Positions 27,728-37,474 of a stretch of DNA of 64,000 nt are shown piece by piece (the first letter of the stretch is position 1; each line of letters opens with the position of its first letter). The stretch lies in NCBI GenBank assembly GCA_963850605.1, contig CAWKLX010000005.1:310001-374000 (forward strand). The letters are read 5' to 3'. The translations under genes were made by a program, and so were the position numbers. This DNA comes from BOG-908 sp963850605. GTDB taxonomy: Bacteria > Pseudomonadota > Alphaproteobacteria > Acetobacterales > Acetobacteraceae. Under the pieces are notes generated by a model. That model was not told the DNA's origin. It made no database searches and saw only the letters and a program-made list of their open reading frames with translations.

Positions 27728-28571
27728 TCAGCCGAAACGGCCGGTGACGTATTCCTGCGTGCGCTTCTGCTTCGGGTTGGTGAAGATCTCGCCGGCGGGG
27801 CCCATTCCACCAGCTCGCCCAGATAGAAGAACGCGACCTGGTCGGCGCAGCGTGCGGCTTGCTGCATGTTGTGCGTCACGATAGCGATGGTGAAATCCTG
27901 CTTCAGCTCGTCGATCAGCTCTTCGATCTTCAGCGTGCTGATCGGATCAAGCGCGCTGGTGGGCTCATCGAGCAGGATGATCTCGGGCCGCGTGGCAATG
28001 GTGCGCGCGATGCACAGGCGTTGCTGCTGGCCGCCCGACAGGCCGGCGGCCGGGCTGTGCAGCCGGTCGCGCACCTCGCCCCAGAGTGCGGCGCGCGTCA
28101 GCGACCACTCCACCCGCTCATCCATCTCCGCGCGGGACAGCCGCTCGTGCAGCTTCACGCCGAAGGTGATGTTCTCGTAGATGCTCATCGGGAACGGCGT
28201 GGGCTTCTGGAACACCATGCCGATACGGCTGCGCAAGGCGTTCAGATCGATGCCGGGAGCGATGATGTTCATGCCATCCATCATCACTTCGCCCTCGGCG
28301 CGCTGGCCGGGATAAAGGTCGTACATCCGGTTCAGCACACGCAGCAGCGTCGATTTGCCGCAGCCCGAAGGTCCGATCATGCCGGTGACACGCCGGTCCG
28401 GCAGGTCGAGATCGATGCCCTTCAGCGCGCGGTTGGTGCCGTAGAAGAAATCCAGCCCGCGGATGGACAGCTTCGCGCCGCGGAACGGTCCACGGCCATG
28501 GCGGGGCTTGCCGGGCGGATCGTCTGGCTTTGGGCAGCGCTGGCTTGCATCGCGAAATTCCTGTCGGGCAT
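27728..28571 (-). CDS. pstB: Phosphate ABC transporter ATPase PstB (two frame breaks)
   Basis: The central frame has Walker A GPSGCGKST, VFQKPTPFPMSIYENITFG, ABC signature LSGGQQQRLCIARTIA, Walker B EIILLDEPTSALDP and the switch His in VTHNMQQA. The N-terminus reads KLSIRGLDFFYGTNRALKGI in that frame, but the likely ATG (MPDRNFAMQA, 28571) is in another, so one break lies near 28480. A second, at a CCCC run near 27808, turns VEWAPPARS into the expected GPAGEIFTNPKQKRTQEYV, ending at 27728. It energises phosphate import through PstCA. Confidence 0.9.
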
Positions 28572-28572
28572 G

Positions 28573-29435
28573 TCAGCGCGCTCCGTGTCACGAAGCGGGC
28601 GACGATGTTGATGGCCAGCACGCCGAGCGTGATCAGCAACGCGCCGGTCCAGGCCAGCTGCACCCAATCGTCGAATGCCGAGGCGGCGTATTGGTAGATC
28701 GTCACCGGCAGGCTGGACATGGCGCTGCTCAGCCCGGAAAAATTCGAATTGCCGAGCGAGGTGAACAGCAGCGGCGCCGTCTCGCCCGCCACGCGAGCGA
28801 CGGCCAGCAGCACGCCGGTCAGCAGCCCGTCCAGCGCGGCGCGGTAGCAGATGAAGACGATGGTGCGCCAGCGCGGCGCGCCCAATGCGATGGCGGCCTC
28901 GCGCAGGCTGATCGGGATCAGCCGCAGCATGTCCTCCGTCGTGCGCACCACGATGGGGATCACCAGGATGGCCAGCGCCGCCCCGCCGGCCCAGCCGGAA
29001 AAGCCGCCGAGCGGCGCCACCAGGATCTGGTAGATGAACAGGCCGATGAGGATGGAGGGCGCGGAGAGCAGAATGTCGGAGACGAAGCGCACCGCGTTGC
29101 CCAGTCTCGAGCGGCCGGCATATTCGGCCAGATAGGTCCCCACCATCAGCCCAATCGGCGTGCCGATCAGCGTGCCAAGCCCCGCCTGTATCAGGCTGCC
29201 GACGATGGCGTTGGCCAGGCCGCCTGCCGTGCCTGGCGAGTTGGTGACGTGGGCAAAGACATGCAGGCTGAGGCCGCGCATACCGAGCCAGAACAAAGTG
29301 ATCAGGATGGAGGCTAGGAAGGCCAGCGCCACAAGCGTCGCCAGCCATGGCCAGGATGCGGGCCAAAAGATCAGGTGCGCCGTCGCTGCGGCCCAGCGGC
29401 AGCGGGCCGCCGCCGCGTGGTCGGCCGCGCTGCAT
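28573..29435 (-). CDS. pstA: Phosphate ABC transporter permease PstA (frame breaks)
   Basis: The main frame (from about 29390) has helices VALAFLASILITLFWLGM, LANAIVGSLIQAGLGTLI, the permease EAA-like loop SLREAAIALGAPRWRT and VARVAGETAPLLFTSLGN. The ATG at 29435 overlaps the pstC stop (ATGA) but is in another frame, so a break falls in the first 45 codons. Another near the C-terminus (after VARFVTRSA) is needed to meet the TGA at 28573-28575, two bases before the pstB ATG. The span is two bases over a multiple of three. It forms the phosphate channel with PstC. Confidence 0.88.
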
Positions 29436-30421
29436 CATCGCGTGCATTCGTCGGCCCGCACGCGCTGCGCCAGCAGCGTGCGCGAGATGGCCAGCACGAC
29501 GAAGCTGATGACGAACAGGATGAAGCCCAGCGCCAGCAACGAGGAAAGCTGCAGGCTGCCGGTCTCTGCCTCGGGAAATTCGAGCGCCACCAGCGAGGCA
29601 ATGGTGTTGCCGGGCGCGAAGACGCTCGGGCTGATCCGGTTGGTGTTGCCGATGACGAAGGTGACGGCCATCGTCTCGCCCAGGGCGCGGCCCAAGCCCA
29701 GCATGATGCCGCCGACCACCGAGACGCGCGTGTAGGGCAGCACCATGCGCGCGCATCACCTCCCACGGCGTGCAGCCCAGCCCGAATGCGCTTTCCTTGA
29801 AGATGACAGGAACGGTCAGGAACACGTCGCGCATGGTCGCTGCGATGAACGGCGTGATCATCACCGCAAGCACGACGGCGGCGGTGAAGATGCTGGAATC
29901 GCCAGGTGCCGAACCGAACAGGCCCGATGCAGTCCGGGAAGCTGGCCCAACGTTGCGGCCAAGCCAGGGTTTGAGCGTGCTGCCGATCGCCGGCGCCAGC
30001 ACGAAGAAACCCCACATGCCGTAGATGATAGAGGGAACCGCGGCCAGCAGCTCCATCGCGGTGCCCACCGGGCGGCGCATCCATGCTGGCGCCAACTCCG
30101 TCAGGAAAAACGCGACCCCGAACGCCAGCGGCACCGCCATGAGAAGCGCCAGCAGAGAGCTGTCGCATCGTGCCATAGACGGAAACAAGCGCGCCGAACT
30201 TTTCCGTCACCGGGTTCCAGGCCGCGGAGGCCAGGAACCCCGGGCCGAAGGCAAGGAATGCAGGCAGGCCGCCCACGGAACAGCAGCACGATGATGCTGC
30301 CCAGCAGCACCAGCACGAAAGCACCGGAGGCATGGCGGCGCCAGCGAATACGCGGTCGCCCAGCCCTTGGCCTGCCTTGCGCGGCGGGCAGGGGCGTGGG
30401 CGAGCCAACCGGGCTGAGCAT
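29435..30421 (-). CDS. pstC: Phosphate ABC transporter permease PstC (three frame breaks)
   Basis: Four frame segments join into one permease. They are SGAFVLVLLGSIIVLLFRG (from ATG 30421), GLPAFLAFGPGFLASAAWNP with VYGTM, LLALLMAVPLAFGVAFFLTE with SIIYGMWGFFVLAP and FKESAFGLGCTPWEVMR, then MVLPYTRVSVVGGIMLGLGR with ALGETMAVTFVIGN. The breaks are near 30270, 30175 and 29755. The span is exactly divisible by three, consistent with three one-base insertions. The order pstS-C-A-B-phoU-phoB is canonical. Confidence 0.88.
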
Positions 30422-30478
30422 AGGGCGGCGGCGGGGGCGGGCGCTTCCGCCCGCCGTAGCCGGCGCGCCTGCTGGCGG

Positions 30479-31502
30479 TCAGCCAGGCGCGACTTCGCCC
30501 CGTCCACGCCGCGCGCATCTGCGCCTTCACCGAGGCCGGCAGGGCCACGTATTGCAACTGCTTGGCCGTGGCATCGCCGTTGGTGAACGCCCAGTCGAAG
30601 AACTTCAGCACCGCCGCGGCCTTCGCCGTGTTGGTCGGGTTTGTCGGCACCAGCACGAAGGTGGCCGACACGATCGGCCAGGACTGCGCGCCGGGCTGGT
30701 CGTTGAGATCGACGGCGAAATTCTTCGCGCCGGCCCAGTCGGCGCCTGCGGCGGCGGCGGCAAAACTTGCCAGTGTGGGCTTGATGAAGCGGCCGTCATG
30801 GGTCTGCAATTGCGTGGTCGTGAGGTGGTTCAGCGTGGCGTAGGCGCTCTCCACATACCCAAGGCTGCCCGCGGTGTTCTTCACCGCGCCAGCCACCCCC
30901 GCCGTGCCCTTGGCGCCGGTGCCGGCGGGCCAGCTGACCGCCTTGTCCGCGCCGACCTTGTTCTTGAAGTCGGGACTGACCTTGGAGAGATAACTGGTGA
31001 ACACATACGTCGTGCCCGATCCATCGGCCCGATACACCGGGGCGATTGGCAGGGACGGCAGCTTCAGCCCGGGGTTGAGCTTCGCGATGGCCGGGTCATT
31101 CCACGTGGTCACACTGCCCATGTAGATGTCGGCTAAAACCTTGCCGGTCAGCTTCAGCCGATCAGCGGCCACGCCCGGCACGTTCACCGCGATATCGACC
31201 GCACCCATCACGGCCGGGAACTGCATCAGCTTGGCGGCGGCCAGCTTGTCGGCTGTCATCGGCGCATCGGAGGCGCCGAAATCGACCGTGCGCTGCGTGA
31301 CCAGCTTCTGGCCGGCGCCCGAGCCGACACCCTGGTAGTTCAGCGTGATACCTGTGGCTGTTTTCGACGCATCGGCCCAGGCTTGGTAGATCGGCTGAGC
31401 GAAAGTAGACCCGGCGCCGGTGATGGCTTGGGCATGCGCTGCTGTGCAAACGCCGAAAAGCGCCAGCGTGGCGCCAGCCAGGGCGGAGTTCGAATGTGTC
31501 AT
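30479..31502 (-). CDS. pstS: Phosphate-binding protein PstS (3' frameshift)
   Basis: The signal peptide (MTHSNSALAGATLALFGVCT, cleaved after AHA) precedes a phosphate-binding fold: ITGAGSTFAQPIYQAW, GVGSGAGQKLV, DFGASDAPM, YRADGSGTTYVFTSYLS and GSLGYVESAYA. The frame reads on past the natural end; with one G removed from the GGGG near 30500 the protein ends WTGEVAPG at TGA 30479-30481. The span is one base over a multiple of three. It captures phosphate in the periplasm. A Pho box with matching -10 lies about 80-110 bases upstream. Confidence 0.93.
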
Positions 31503-31579
31503 GGTGTCTCCTGCGTGCCGAGTTCGGACGGTGACCGGCTATCTTGCGAGCGGCCGGAACCTAGAACGCGGACGCGGCA

Positions 31580-31613
31580 GATATATTGCAGTTCCGTGAA
31601 GCTTGCATGACAG
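31580..31613 (-). promoter_or_regulatory. PhoB-dependent promoter of pstS
   Basis: On the minus strand CTGTCAT-GCAA-GCTTCAC (31613 to 31596) matches the Pho box, the first half perfectly. Ten bases further is TATATC, a good -10 element, and this box-to--10 distance is the one known at PhoB promoters. It points at pstS and overlaps the last codons of the secF region. Confidence 0.8.
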
Positions 31614-31619
31614 TTGCCG

Positions 31620-32600
31620 TCATGGCCTGGACGCTGCCGGTGGCAAACTCCCGGTTTTGCGGGTCGCCGTAGCCGGCGCTGTTACCTCGCGCCGCAACCG
31701 GTTCTCGCCCAGCAGCAGCAGGATGGGGGCGGCGATCATGATGGAGCTGACGGTGCCGATGGCGATGCCGAACAGCATGGCCATGGCGAAACCGGACAGG
31801 CTGGCGCCGCCGAACAAAGCGAGCGGCACGCTGGCCAGGAACACGGTGCACGACGTGCCCAGCGTGCGGTTCAGGGTCTCGTTAATCGACAAGTCGATCA
31901 ACTGCCGCAGCGGCATCGTCTTGAACTTACGCAGGTTTTCGCGGACGCGATCGTAGACCACCACCTTGTCGTTGGTGGAGTAGCCGATGATGGTCAGGAT
32001 AGCCGCCACCATCACGCTGTCGAACTCGATGCGGGTCAGCGCCAGAAAACCCAGTGTTTTCGTCACGTCCAGAAGCAGTGTCACGACCGCGCCAACGGCG
32101 AACTGCCATTCGAAGCGGAACCAGATGTAGGAGAAGATCATGGCCAAGCTGATGACCAGGGCTAGCACGCCGTTGCGCAACAGCTCGGCACTGACGCTAG
32201 CGCCGACTACGTCGTTGCGGATCACGCGCGTGCCTGGCTGGGCGGTTGCCAGCACCTGTTCCACGCGGTGTTGCAGTGTCTGGTTCGCAGCGGGCGTGGC
32301 CTGCGTGCCGAGCCGGATCAGCACGTCGTCGGCCGCGCCGAAGCGTTGCAGGCCCGCGGTCGGCACCTGGGCCTGCGCGAAGGCGGCGCGCAAATGATTG
32401 AAGTCGGCCGGGCCCGGCGTGCGCGCCTCGATCGTGATGCCGCCGGCGAAATCGAGGCCGAGGCGCAGGCCGGGATAGTAGAGCAGGCCGACCGAGATGG
32501 CGGACAGGATGAACGACCCGGCCAGGCCATAAAAACGCGCGCGCATGAAGGCGAAGCGCGTGTCGTCCGGTACGAAGCGGAAGAGGGGGCGATTGAACAT
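31620..32600 (-). CDS. secF: Protein translocase subunit SecF
   Basis: 326 residues. Six transmembrane helices are arranged as in SecF: one N-terminal helix (FILSAISVGLLYYPGL), a periplasmic domain with GLDFAGGITIEART, then helices 2-6 containing FEWQFAVGAVVTLLLDV, IIGYSTNDKVVVYDRVREN and NRTLGTSCTVFLAS. SecDF uses the proton gradient to pull exported proteins through SecYEG. It lies 17 bases after secD. Confidence 0.96.
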   Translation of the reverse strand: MFNRPLFRFVPDDTRFAFMRARFYGLAGSFILSAISVGLLYYPGLRLGLDFAGGITIEARTPGPADFNHLRAAFAQAQVPTAGLQRFGAADDVLIRLGTQATPAANQTLQHRVEQVLATAQPGTRVIRNDVVGASVSAELLRNGVLALVISLAMIFSYIWFRFEWQFAVGAVVTLLLDVTKTLGFLALTRIEFDSVMVAAILTIIGYSTNDKVVVYDRVRENLRKFKTMPLRQLIDLSINETLNRTLGTSCTVFLASVPLALFGGASLSGFAMAMLFGIAIGTVSSIMIAAPILLLLGENRLRREVTAPATATRKTGSLPPAASRP

Positions 32601-32617
32601 CTAAGGTGCCTCGACCT

Positions 32618-34177
32618 CTATACAGGCAGCAATTGTGGACGATGCGAAGCATACCACCGCACCATCAACAGCCGCGCCAGCACGGTGGCGGTGAACAGCG
32701 TCGTTACGATCCCAACGGTGATCGTCAGTGCGAATCCCTTGACCGGGCCGGTGCCGAACACGAACAGCATGACGTGAGCCAGGAACGCGGTGACGTTGCT
32801 ATCGAGGATGGTGGAGAACGCGCGCTTGAACCCGGTCTCCATCGCGTTCAGCGGCGTACGCCCGTTCTTCGATTCTTCACGTATGCGCTCGTTGATCAGG
32901 ATATTGGCATCGACCGCCATGCCCAGCGTCAGCAGTAGGCCGGCCATACCGGGCAGGGTCAGCGTCGCCTCGAATAGCGACAGGATGGCGACCAGCAGAA
33001 CCAGATTGACCAGCAGCGCCAGATTGGCGAACCAGCCGAACAGGCCGTAAAACGTGCCCATGAAACCCACGACAAGCAGAAAACCGGCGATCAGCGAGTA
33101 GGCGCCGGCCCGTATGCTGTCGGCCCCCAGCTCCGGCCCGACCGTGCGTTCCTCGACCACCGTCAGCGGCGCGGGCAGGGCGCCGGCGCGCAGCAGCACC
33201 GAAAGCTGGTTGGCGCTGGCGGCATCGAAATGGCCGCTGATTTGGCCACGCCCCCCGGTGATGGCCTCGCGGATGACCGGCGCCGACAGGATCTGGTTGT
33301 CGAGCACAATGGCGAACCGCTTGCCCACGTTCGCGCGCGACGTATCGGCGAAGCGCCGCGCGCCCAGCGAGTTGAAGGTGAAATTCACCACCCAGCTGCC
33401 ATCCTGCGGGCTGGTGCCGGCGCGCGCATCCGTCAGGTTCGCCCCGTCCACCTCCACGCGCTTGCGGATGGCCAGTTTTTCGGCGGGGTTCTCCTGCATC
33501 GGCAGCAGCTCGGTTCCGGGGCCCGGCGGGGCGCCTGGGATGGCCTGCTCGTCCAGCAAATGGAACGTCATCTTGGCCGTCTTGCCGAGCAGGTCCTTCA
33601 CCCGGTTCGGGTCCTCTACGCCGGGCAGCTGGACTACGATCCGGTCGTTACCCTGCCGGGTGATCTGCGGATCGACGACGCCGGTCTCGTCGATGCGCCG
33701 GCGCACGATCTCAATGGATTGTTCGACCGCGTGCTGCGCCGTCTGCACCAGCGCGGCGGGTGAGAGGGTGATGGCCAAATTGCCGCCTTGCAGGTCGGCG
33801 GTTGAAAACTCGCCCCGTACCGCCTGCGGTATCTGGCCCAGCGCGGCCAGCGCCGCGTCGTGCTGGGACGGATCGCGCACATGAAGAAAAACGCGCTGCT
33901 CAGCGGGTTGTGAAGCAAGGTTCTGGTAGCCGACATGGGCGCGCAACAGCTCGGTGCGCGCCCCGTCGGCCAGCGCGTCCAGCCGCTCGTGCTGCACTGC
34001 GTCCATATCGACCTGCATCAGCAGGTAGGATCCGCCGCGCAAATCCAGCCCCAGATGCACGGCGCGCCAGGGCAGCCAGGCGGCCGGCGCCGGCATCAGG
34101 TTCGGCAGGCAAAGCAGCGCGCCCAGCAGGCAGATGGCGGCGATGCCCCAGGTCTTGGCGCGGCTGAAATACATCAT
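32618..34177 (-). CDS. secD: Protein translocase subunit SecD
   Basis: 519 residues from ATG 34177 (MMYFSRAKTW). It has the N-terminal helix, the D1 motif LGLDLRGGSYLLMQVDMDA, the periplasmic P1 domain with RRRIDETGVVDPQI, and the C-terminal five-helix block with GMAVDANILINERIREE and FSTILDSNVTAFLA. An in-frame run of codons extends to 34837 but crosses into the MOSC gene antisense and is not part of SecD. yajC, the usual upstream neighbour, is not here; a MOSC gene is. Confidence 0.95.
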   Translation of the reverse strand: MMYFSRAKTWGIAAICLLGALLCLPNLMPAPAAWLPWRAVHLGLDLRGGSYLLMQVDMDAVQHERLDALADGARTELLRAHVGYQNLASQPAEQRVFLHVRDPSQHDAALAALGQIPQAVRGEFSTADLQGGNLAITLSPAALVQTAQHAVEQSIEIVRRRIDETGVVDPQITRQGNDRIVVQLPGVEDPNRVKDLLGKTAKMTFHLLDEQAIPGAPPGPGTELLPMQENPAEKLAIRKRVEVDGANLTDARAGTSPQDGSWVVNFTFNSLGARRFADTSRANVGKRFAIVLDNQILSAPVIREAITGGRGQISGHFDAASANQLSVLLRAGALPAPLTVVEERTVGPELGADSIRAGAYSLIAGFLLVVGFMGTFYGLFGWFANLALLVNLVLLVAILSLFEATLTLPGMAGLLLTLGMAVDANILINERIREESKNGRTPLNAMETGFKRAFSTILDSNVTAFLAHVMLFVFGTGPVKGFALTITVGIVTTLFTATVLARLLMVRWYASHRPQLLPV

Positions 34178-34275
34178 CGGGCGGGGTGCAGTCTGGTGTG
34201 TGGCTTGTCCGTTGCGGCGATATGCAGCGCTTGGCCCGGCCAAGCAACCTTGCCCAGCCGGCTGGGCGCCCGCGG

Positions 34276-35109
34276 TCAGTGCTCGGCAATGGGGAGCACA
34301 TTGGCTCGCCCCGCCTCCAGGATCACGACCTCGTCGCCGACCGAGACGCGGCCCAGGGCCGCCGGCACAAGATTCTGGCCGAACATAATGCCCCGTTCGT
34401 CGTGCCTGAATTTTCCGAGTGTCCGCAGCGGCTCCAGGCGATCGGGCCGGGCACCCGTTTGCTGGTCGATGGTGGTGACAATGCAGCGGTCGCACGGTTT
34501 GACCACGCGGAAGGTGGCTTTGCCGATGCGGATCATGCGCCAGGTGTCCTCCGCCCAGGCCGGAGCGCCCTCGACTACGATATTGGCGCGGAACCGGCTG
34601 ATCGGCACGGGTCGGGCTAACCGCGTGTTCAAATCGGCCAGCGAGGACAGCGAGGTGAGCAGCACGGGGTAGCCATCGGCGAAACTGGTGGTCTCGCCGG
34701 GCAGGCCGTGGGCGGGATTGACCGGCCGGGAAAGCGGGTCGTGCATGTGGACCAGCCGCGCGTCGTGGTTCAATACGGTGCTCAGCCAGTCCGCCGCTTC
34801 CGGTGTTGCGAGCGCGGCCGGCAGAGTGCTGCGCCATACCGTCACGGCCAGCCGGGTAGCCTCCGGCCGGGGCAGAGCCACCTCCAACGCCTCGCGGCCG
34901 GGCGCTTCAAGCCGTAACCCGGCGGGTATTGGCGTGGCGCGCAGCGTGGCCATGCAGGGAAATGTGCGCTGGCTCAGAAATCGGCCGGACCGGTCCACCA
35001 CCATCCAACGCCGATCGCCGGCAAGGCCCCAAGGCTCCACATCTGCCTGCGCGGGGCACAGGCCGGCCAACGCTTTGACCGGAAAAATGTTCAGTGCCGC
35101 AACCTTCAT
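34276..35109 (-). CDS. MOSC-domain protein, YcbX-like
   Basis: 277 residues from ATG 35109 (MKVAALNIFPVKALAG). The N-terminal beta-barrel has WGLAGDRRWMVVDRSGRFLS and the MOSC domain has RFRANIVVEGAPAWAEDTW and the conserved cysteine motif VVKPCDRCIVTTID, then GQNLVPAALGRVSVGDEV. Such proteins bind molybdenum cofactor and reduce N-hydroxylated compounds or serve as sulfur carriers. Position before secD suggests co-transcription but no shared function. Confidence 0.88.
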   Translation of the reverse strand: MKVAALNIFPVKALAGLCPAQADVEPWGLAGDRRWMVVDRSGRFLSQRTFPCMATLRATPIPAGLRLEAPGREALEVALPRPEATRLAVTVWRSTLPAALATPEAADWLSTVLNHDARLVHMHDPLSRPVNPAHGLPGETTSFADGYPVLLTSLSSLADLNTRLARPVPISRFRANIVVEGAPAWAEDTWRMIRIGKATFRVVKPCDRCIVTTIDQQTGARPDRLEPLRTLGKFRHDERGIMFGQNLVPAALGRVSVGDEVVILEAGRANVLPIAEH

Positions 35110-35184
35110 GCTGCCCCATAGATGACGGGGGGTCTGGGGGGGAAGGCACTTCTCCACCAGCCTTGCTTCCTGCTCTAAGAGCGA

Positions 35185-36174
35185 ATGTCCATCCTGAGAG
35201 TAGGCGTTATCGGCGCCGGCCATTTCGGCCGCTTCCACGCCCAGAAGATTGCGCAGAGCGAGCGCGCCGCCCTGGTCGGCTTGACCGATGTGGATTCGGC
35301 CCGCGCCGGTCTGGTCGGCCGCGAGCTGGGCGGCGTACCGGCCATGGGCCTGGCCGACCTGCTGGCCACGGCCGACGCCGTTATCATCGCCACGCCGGCC
35401 GAGGCGCATTTCGACATTGCCGCGCTCGCCCTGGCGCAGGGGCGGCATGTGCTGGTCGAAAAACCCATCGCCGCCACGCTGGACGAGGCGGACCGCCTGG
35501 CGGAGGCGGCACGCGCGGCTGGCCGGGTGCTTCAGGTGGGCCACCTGCTGCGCTACTCGCCCGAGCACCGCGCCATCGCCAGCCGGATCGCCCGCCCACT
35601 CTATATAGAGGCCACGCGAATCGCCCCGTTCAAACCGCGCGGCACGGACGTGTCGGTCATCCTGGACCTGATGATCCACGATCTCGACCTGGTGCTGAGC
35701 TTGGTGGACAGCGAGATCGAGAGCGTCGATGCCTTGGGTGCTGCCGTGTCCAGCGCCCACGAGGACATCGCCAATGCCCGCGTGCGTTTTGTCAATGGTT
35801 GTGTGGCCACCATTACGGCGAGCCGGATATCGCTGAAGACCGAGCGGCGGATGCGTCTGTTTTCCCAGCAAGGGTATCTGTCGGCCGATTTCGTCGCGCG
35901 CCGCCTGACGGTGATCGGGCGCGACCATGGCCTGCCGGTGCCAGGAACGGACGGGTTCCGCATCGACGAAGCGAGCTGGGAGGAGCACGACGTGCTGGAA
36001 GCCGAGCATGCGGCGTTCTTCGCGTCATGTCTGGACGGGACACCCGTCGTGGTAGATGCCGCGGCCGGGAGGCGGGCGCTGGCGGCGGCCTTAGCGGTCG
36101 GAGCCGGCATGGCGCGGTCGCGCGAAGTGGCGGAAGCTTCCGGCCTGATTGCCCGCCCTGCTGATAGTTCCTGA
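35185..36174 (+). CDS. Gfo/Idh/MocA family oxidoreductase
   Basis: 329 residues. The NAD(P)-binding GVIGAGHFGRFHAQKI starts at residue 7; the family's catalytic-site lysine is in LVEKPIAATLDEAD; the GLTDVDSARAG loop binds the cofactor ribose; DLMIHDLDLVLSLV carries the substrate-site His. The substrate is probably a nucleotide or free sugar. It lies beside the polysaccharide island and could supply an oxidised or epimerised sugar, though such genes also occur near lipid A genes. Confidence 0.87.
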   Translation: MSILRVGVIGAGHFGRFHAQKIAQSERAALVGLTDVDSARAGLVGRELGGVPAMGLADLLATADAVIIATPAEAHFDIAALALAQGRHVLVEKPIAATLDEADRLAEAARAAGRVLQVGHLLRYSPEHRAIASRIARPLYIEATRIAPFKPRGTDVSVILDLMIHDLDLVLSLVDSEIESVDALGAAVSSAHEDIANARVRFVNGCVATITASRISLKTERRMRLFSQQGYLSADFVARRLTVIGRDHGLPVPGTDGFRIDEASWEEHDVLEAEHAAFFASCLDGTPVVVDAAAGRRALAAALAVGAGMARSREVAEASGLIARPADSS

Positions 36175-36330
36175 CCAAGGGACAAGGGCCCTTTCGCGAC
36201 CCAGCTTGCCCCCGAGCAGAGGTAGCCGAAATGATACGCCCAAAAACGTGATCACATTTTAGGCCGAAAGGTGCATCTAGTTCTTTGTGCTGCGTGTATC
36301 TTTTTGTACTCGATACGGGAGCGCGGGTAG

Positions 36331-36726
36331 ATGCAGGGTGGGTTGATACGAAGTCGCATGTTGCCGACGAGCATCCCGAGGCCGGGTAATGCGCAGGGCG
36401 ACCTTGCCCAGGCGGCCGAGCGGCTGGCGGACGTGCTGCGGGAGGAGAATGCTGCGTTGAGGGACATGGAGTTTGCCCGCGCCGGGGGGCTGTTGACAGC
36501 TAAATGTGCGGCGGCTGACGCATTGGAGGCCTCGCTCCGAGCCGCCGCGTCGGACTCGGTGTCTGATGGCGCGGTAGAAAACTTCTACGATGGGGTTGTT
36601 GACTGCCTGGCGCCGCTGGTGACGGAGAATCAGGAGTTGCACCGCCGTTCCGCCCGTCTGCAAAAGCGAGTCCACACGCTGGTTGAGCGCCTGGCCGTTC
36701 GAGCCGGCAGTCGGCCCCCGCATTAG
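36331..36726 (+). CDS. Coiled-coil protein, weakly FlgN-like
   Basis: 131 residues, nearly all helical. The stretch AQAAERLADVLREENAALRD followed by TAKCAAADALEASLRAA recalls FlgN-type flagellar export chaperones, but no other flagellar gene is near, so the match may be only compositional. ATG 36331 has a GGGAG-type ribosome site. A shorter start at 36358 is possible. Confidence 0.55.
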   Translation: MQGGLIRSRMLPTSIPRPGNAQGDLAQAAERLADVLREENAALRDMEFARAGGLLTAKCAAADALEASLRAAASDSVSDGAVENFYDGVVDCLAPLVTENQELHRRSARLQKRVHTLVERLAVRAGSRPPH

Positions 36727-36823
36727 GTTACATCACTCGTGCTATTTGACTGCGTCCAGCAGTTCGCCAGGCAGCGCGCACTGGCATGGTCGGCCCTCGG
36801 CAGGAGGGCGTCCATTCGTGTTG

Positions 36824-37474
36824 TCAGACACCAGCTCCCTGGCCCGAAGGCGGATTGCCGGAACGCCAGATGACCTTGCTGGGCACGCCTAATACCGAGA
36901 GGCCTGGCGCCACGCTTTGTGTGACCACAGTGTTCAGCCCGACGGTCACGTTATCTCCCAGAGTAATGTCGCCGATGATCTTGGCCCCGGTGAAGATCCG
37001 AACGTTGTTCCCGATGGTTGGTGTGTCTGTGTCATTTGAGTAGCCCACAACCACATGGCGGCCTATCCAGCAATTGGCGCCGATGCTGCTTGCGGTAATG
37101 AATGTTGAATCGCCGTGCTGAATGAACAGACCCGGCCCGATACTACCGGCTACGATGCTCAGCCCGCGCATTCGTGGGCACATCCAAGAAAAAGCCCATC
37201 CGATCCGGCCTATGCGAACGTAAAACACGGTGCGGAACTCGGGTGTGAACGTCATCAGATGAACAAAGACCAGAATCCTTCGCAGGGGTGTATCCGGGGT
37301 TTGCAGCCCAAGGATCTCCGCCCATCTCAGCATGTCCGACCGGACGATTCCGCGCGCCGAACCCCACAGCAAAATCAAGATGTGCGGGATTAGTCGCAGA
37401 CTGGCGGCCGCCATCCTTACGCTTCGAAGACGCGGGTGCTTGCGGCTGCCCGCCACTCCCGTGCCTGTGTTCAC
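36824..37474 (-). CDS. Serine-acetyltransferase-like hexapeptide acetyltransferase
   Basis: 216 residues. The N-terminal half is helical with MAAASLRLIPHILILLWG; the C-terminal half is a left-handed beta-helix with hexapeptide repeats (IGPGLFIQHGDSTFI, IGANCWIGRHVVVGY, IGNNVRIFTGAKI, LGDNVTVGLNTVVT) and GVPSKVIW. It is built like CysE but in a sugar-biosynthesis setting, so it more likely O-acetylates a sugar residue from acetyl-CoA. Its GTG start overlaps the epimerase stop (GTGA), so they are coupled. Confidence 0.82.
   Translation of the reverse strand: MNTGTGVAGSRKHPRLRSVRMAAASLRLIPHILILLWGSARGIVRSDMLRWAEILGLQTPDTPLRRILVFVHLMTFTPEFRTVFYVRIGRIGWAFSWMCPRMRGLSIVAGSIGPGLFIQHGDSTFITASSIGANCWIGRHVVVGYSNDTDTPTIGNNVRIFTGAKIIGDITLGDNVTVGLNTVVTQSVAPGLSVLGVPSKVIWRSGNPPSGQGAGV

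Noticed and set aside
35110..36009. In-frame upstream extension of the MOSC gene
   Set aside because: It is antisense to the Gfo/Idh/MocA gene; MOSC homology begins at ATG 35109.
36331..36726. Flagellar export chaperone FlgN
   Set aside because: Only coiled-coil composition supports it and no other flagellar gene is near, so it is kept as a generic coiled-coil protein.
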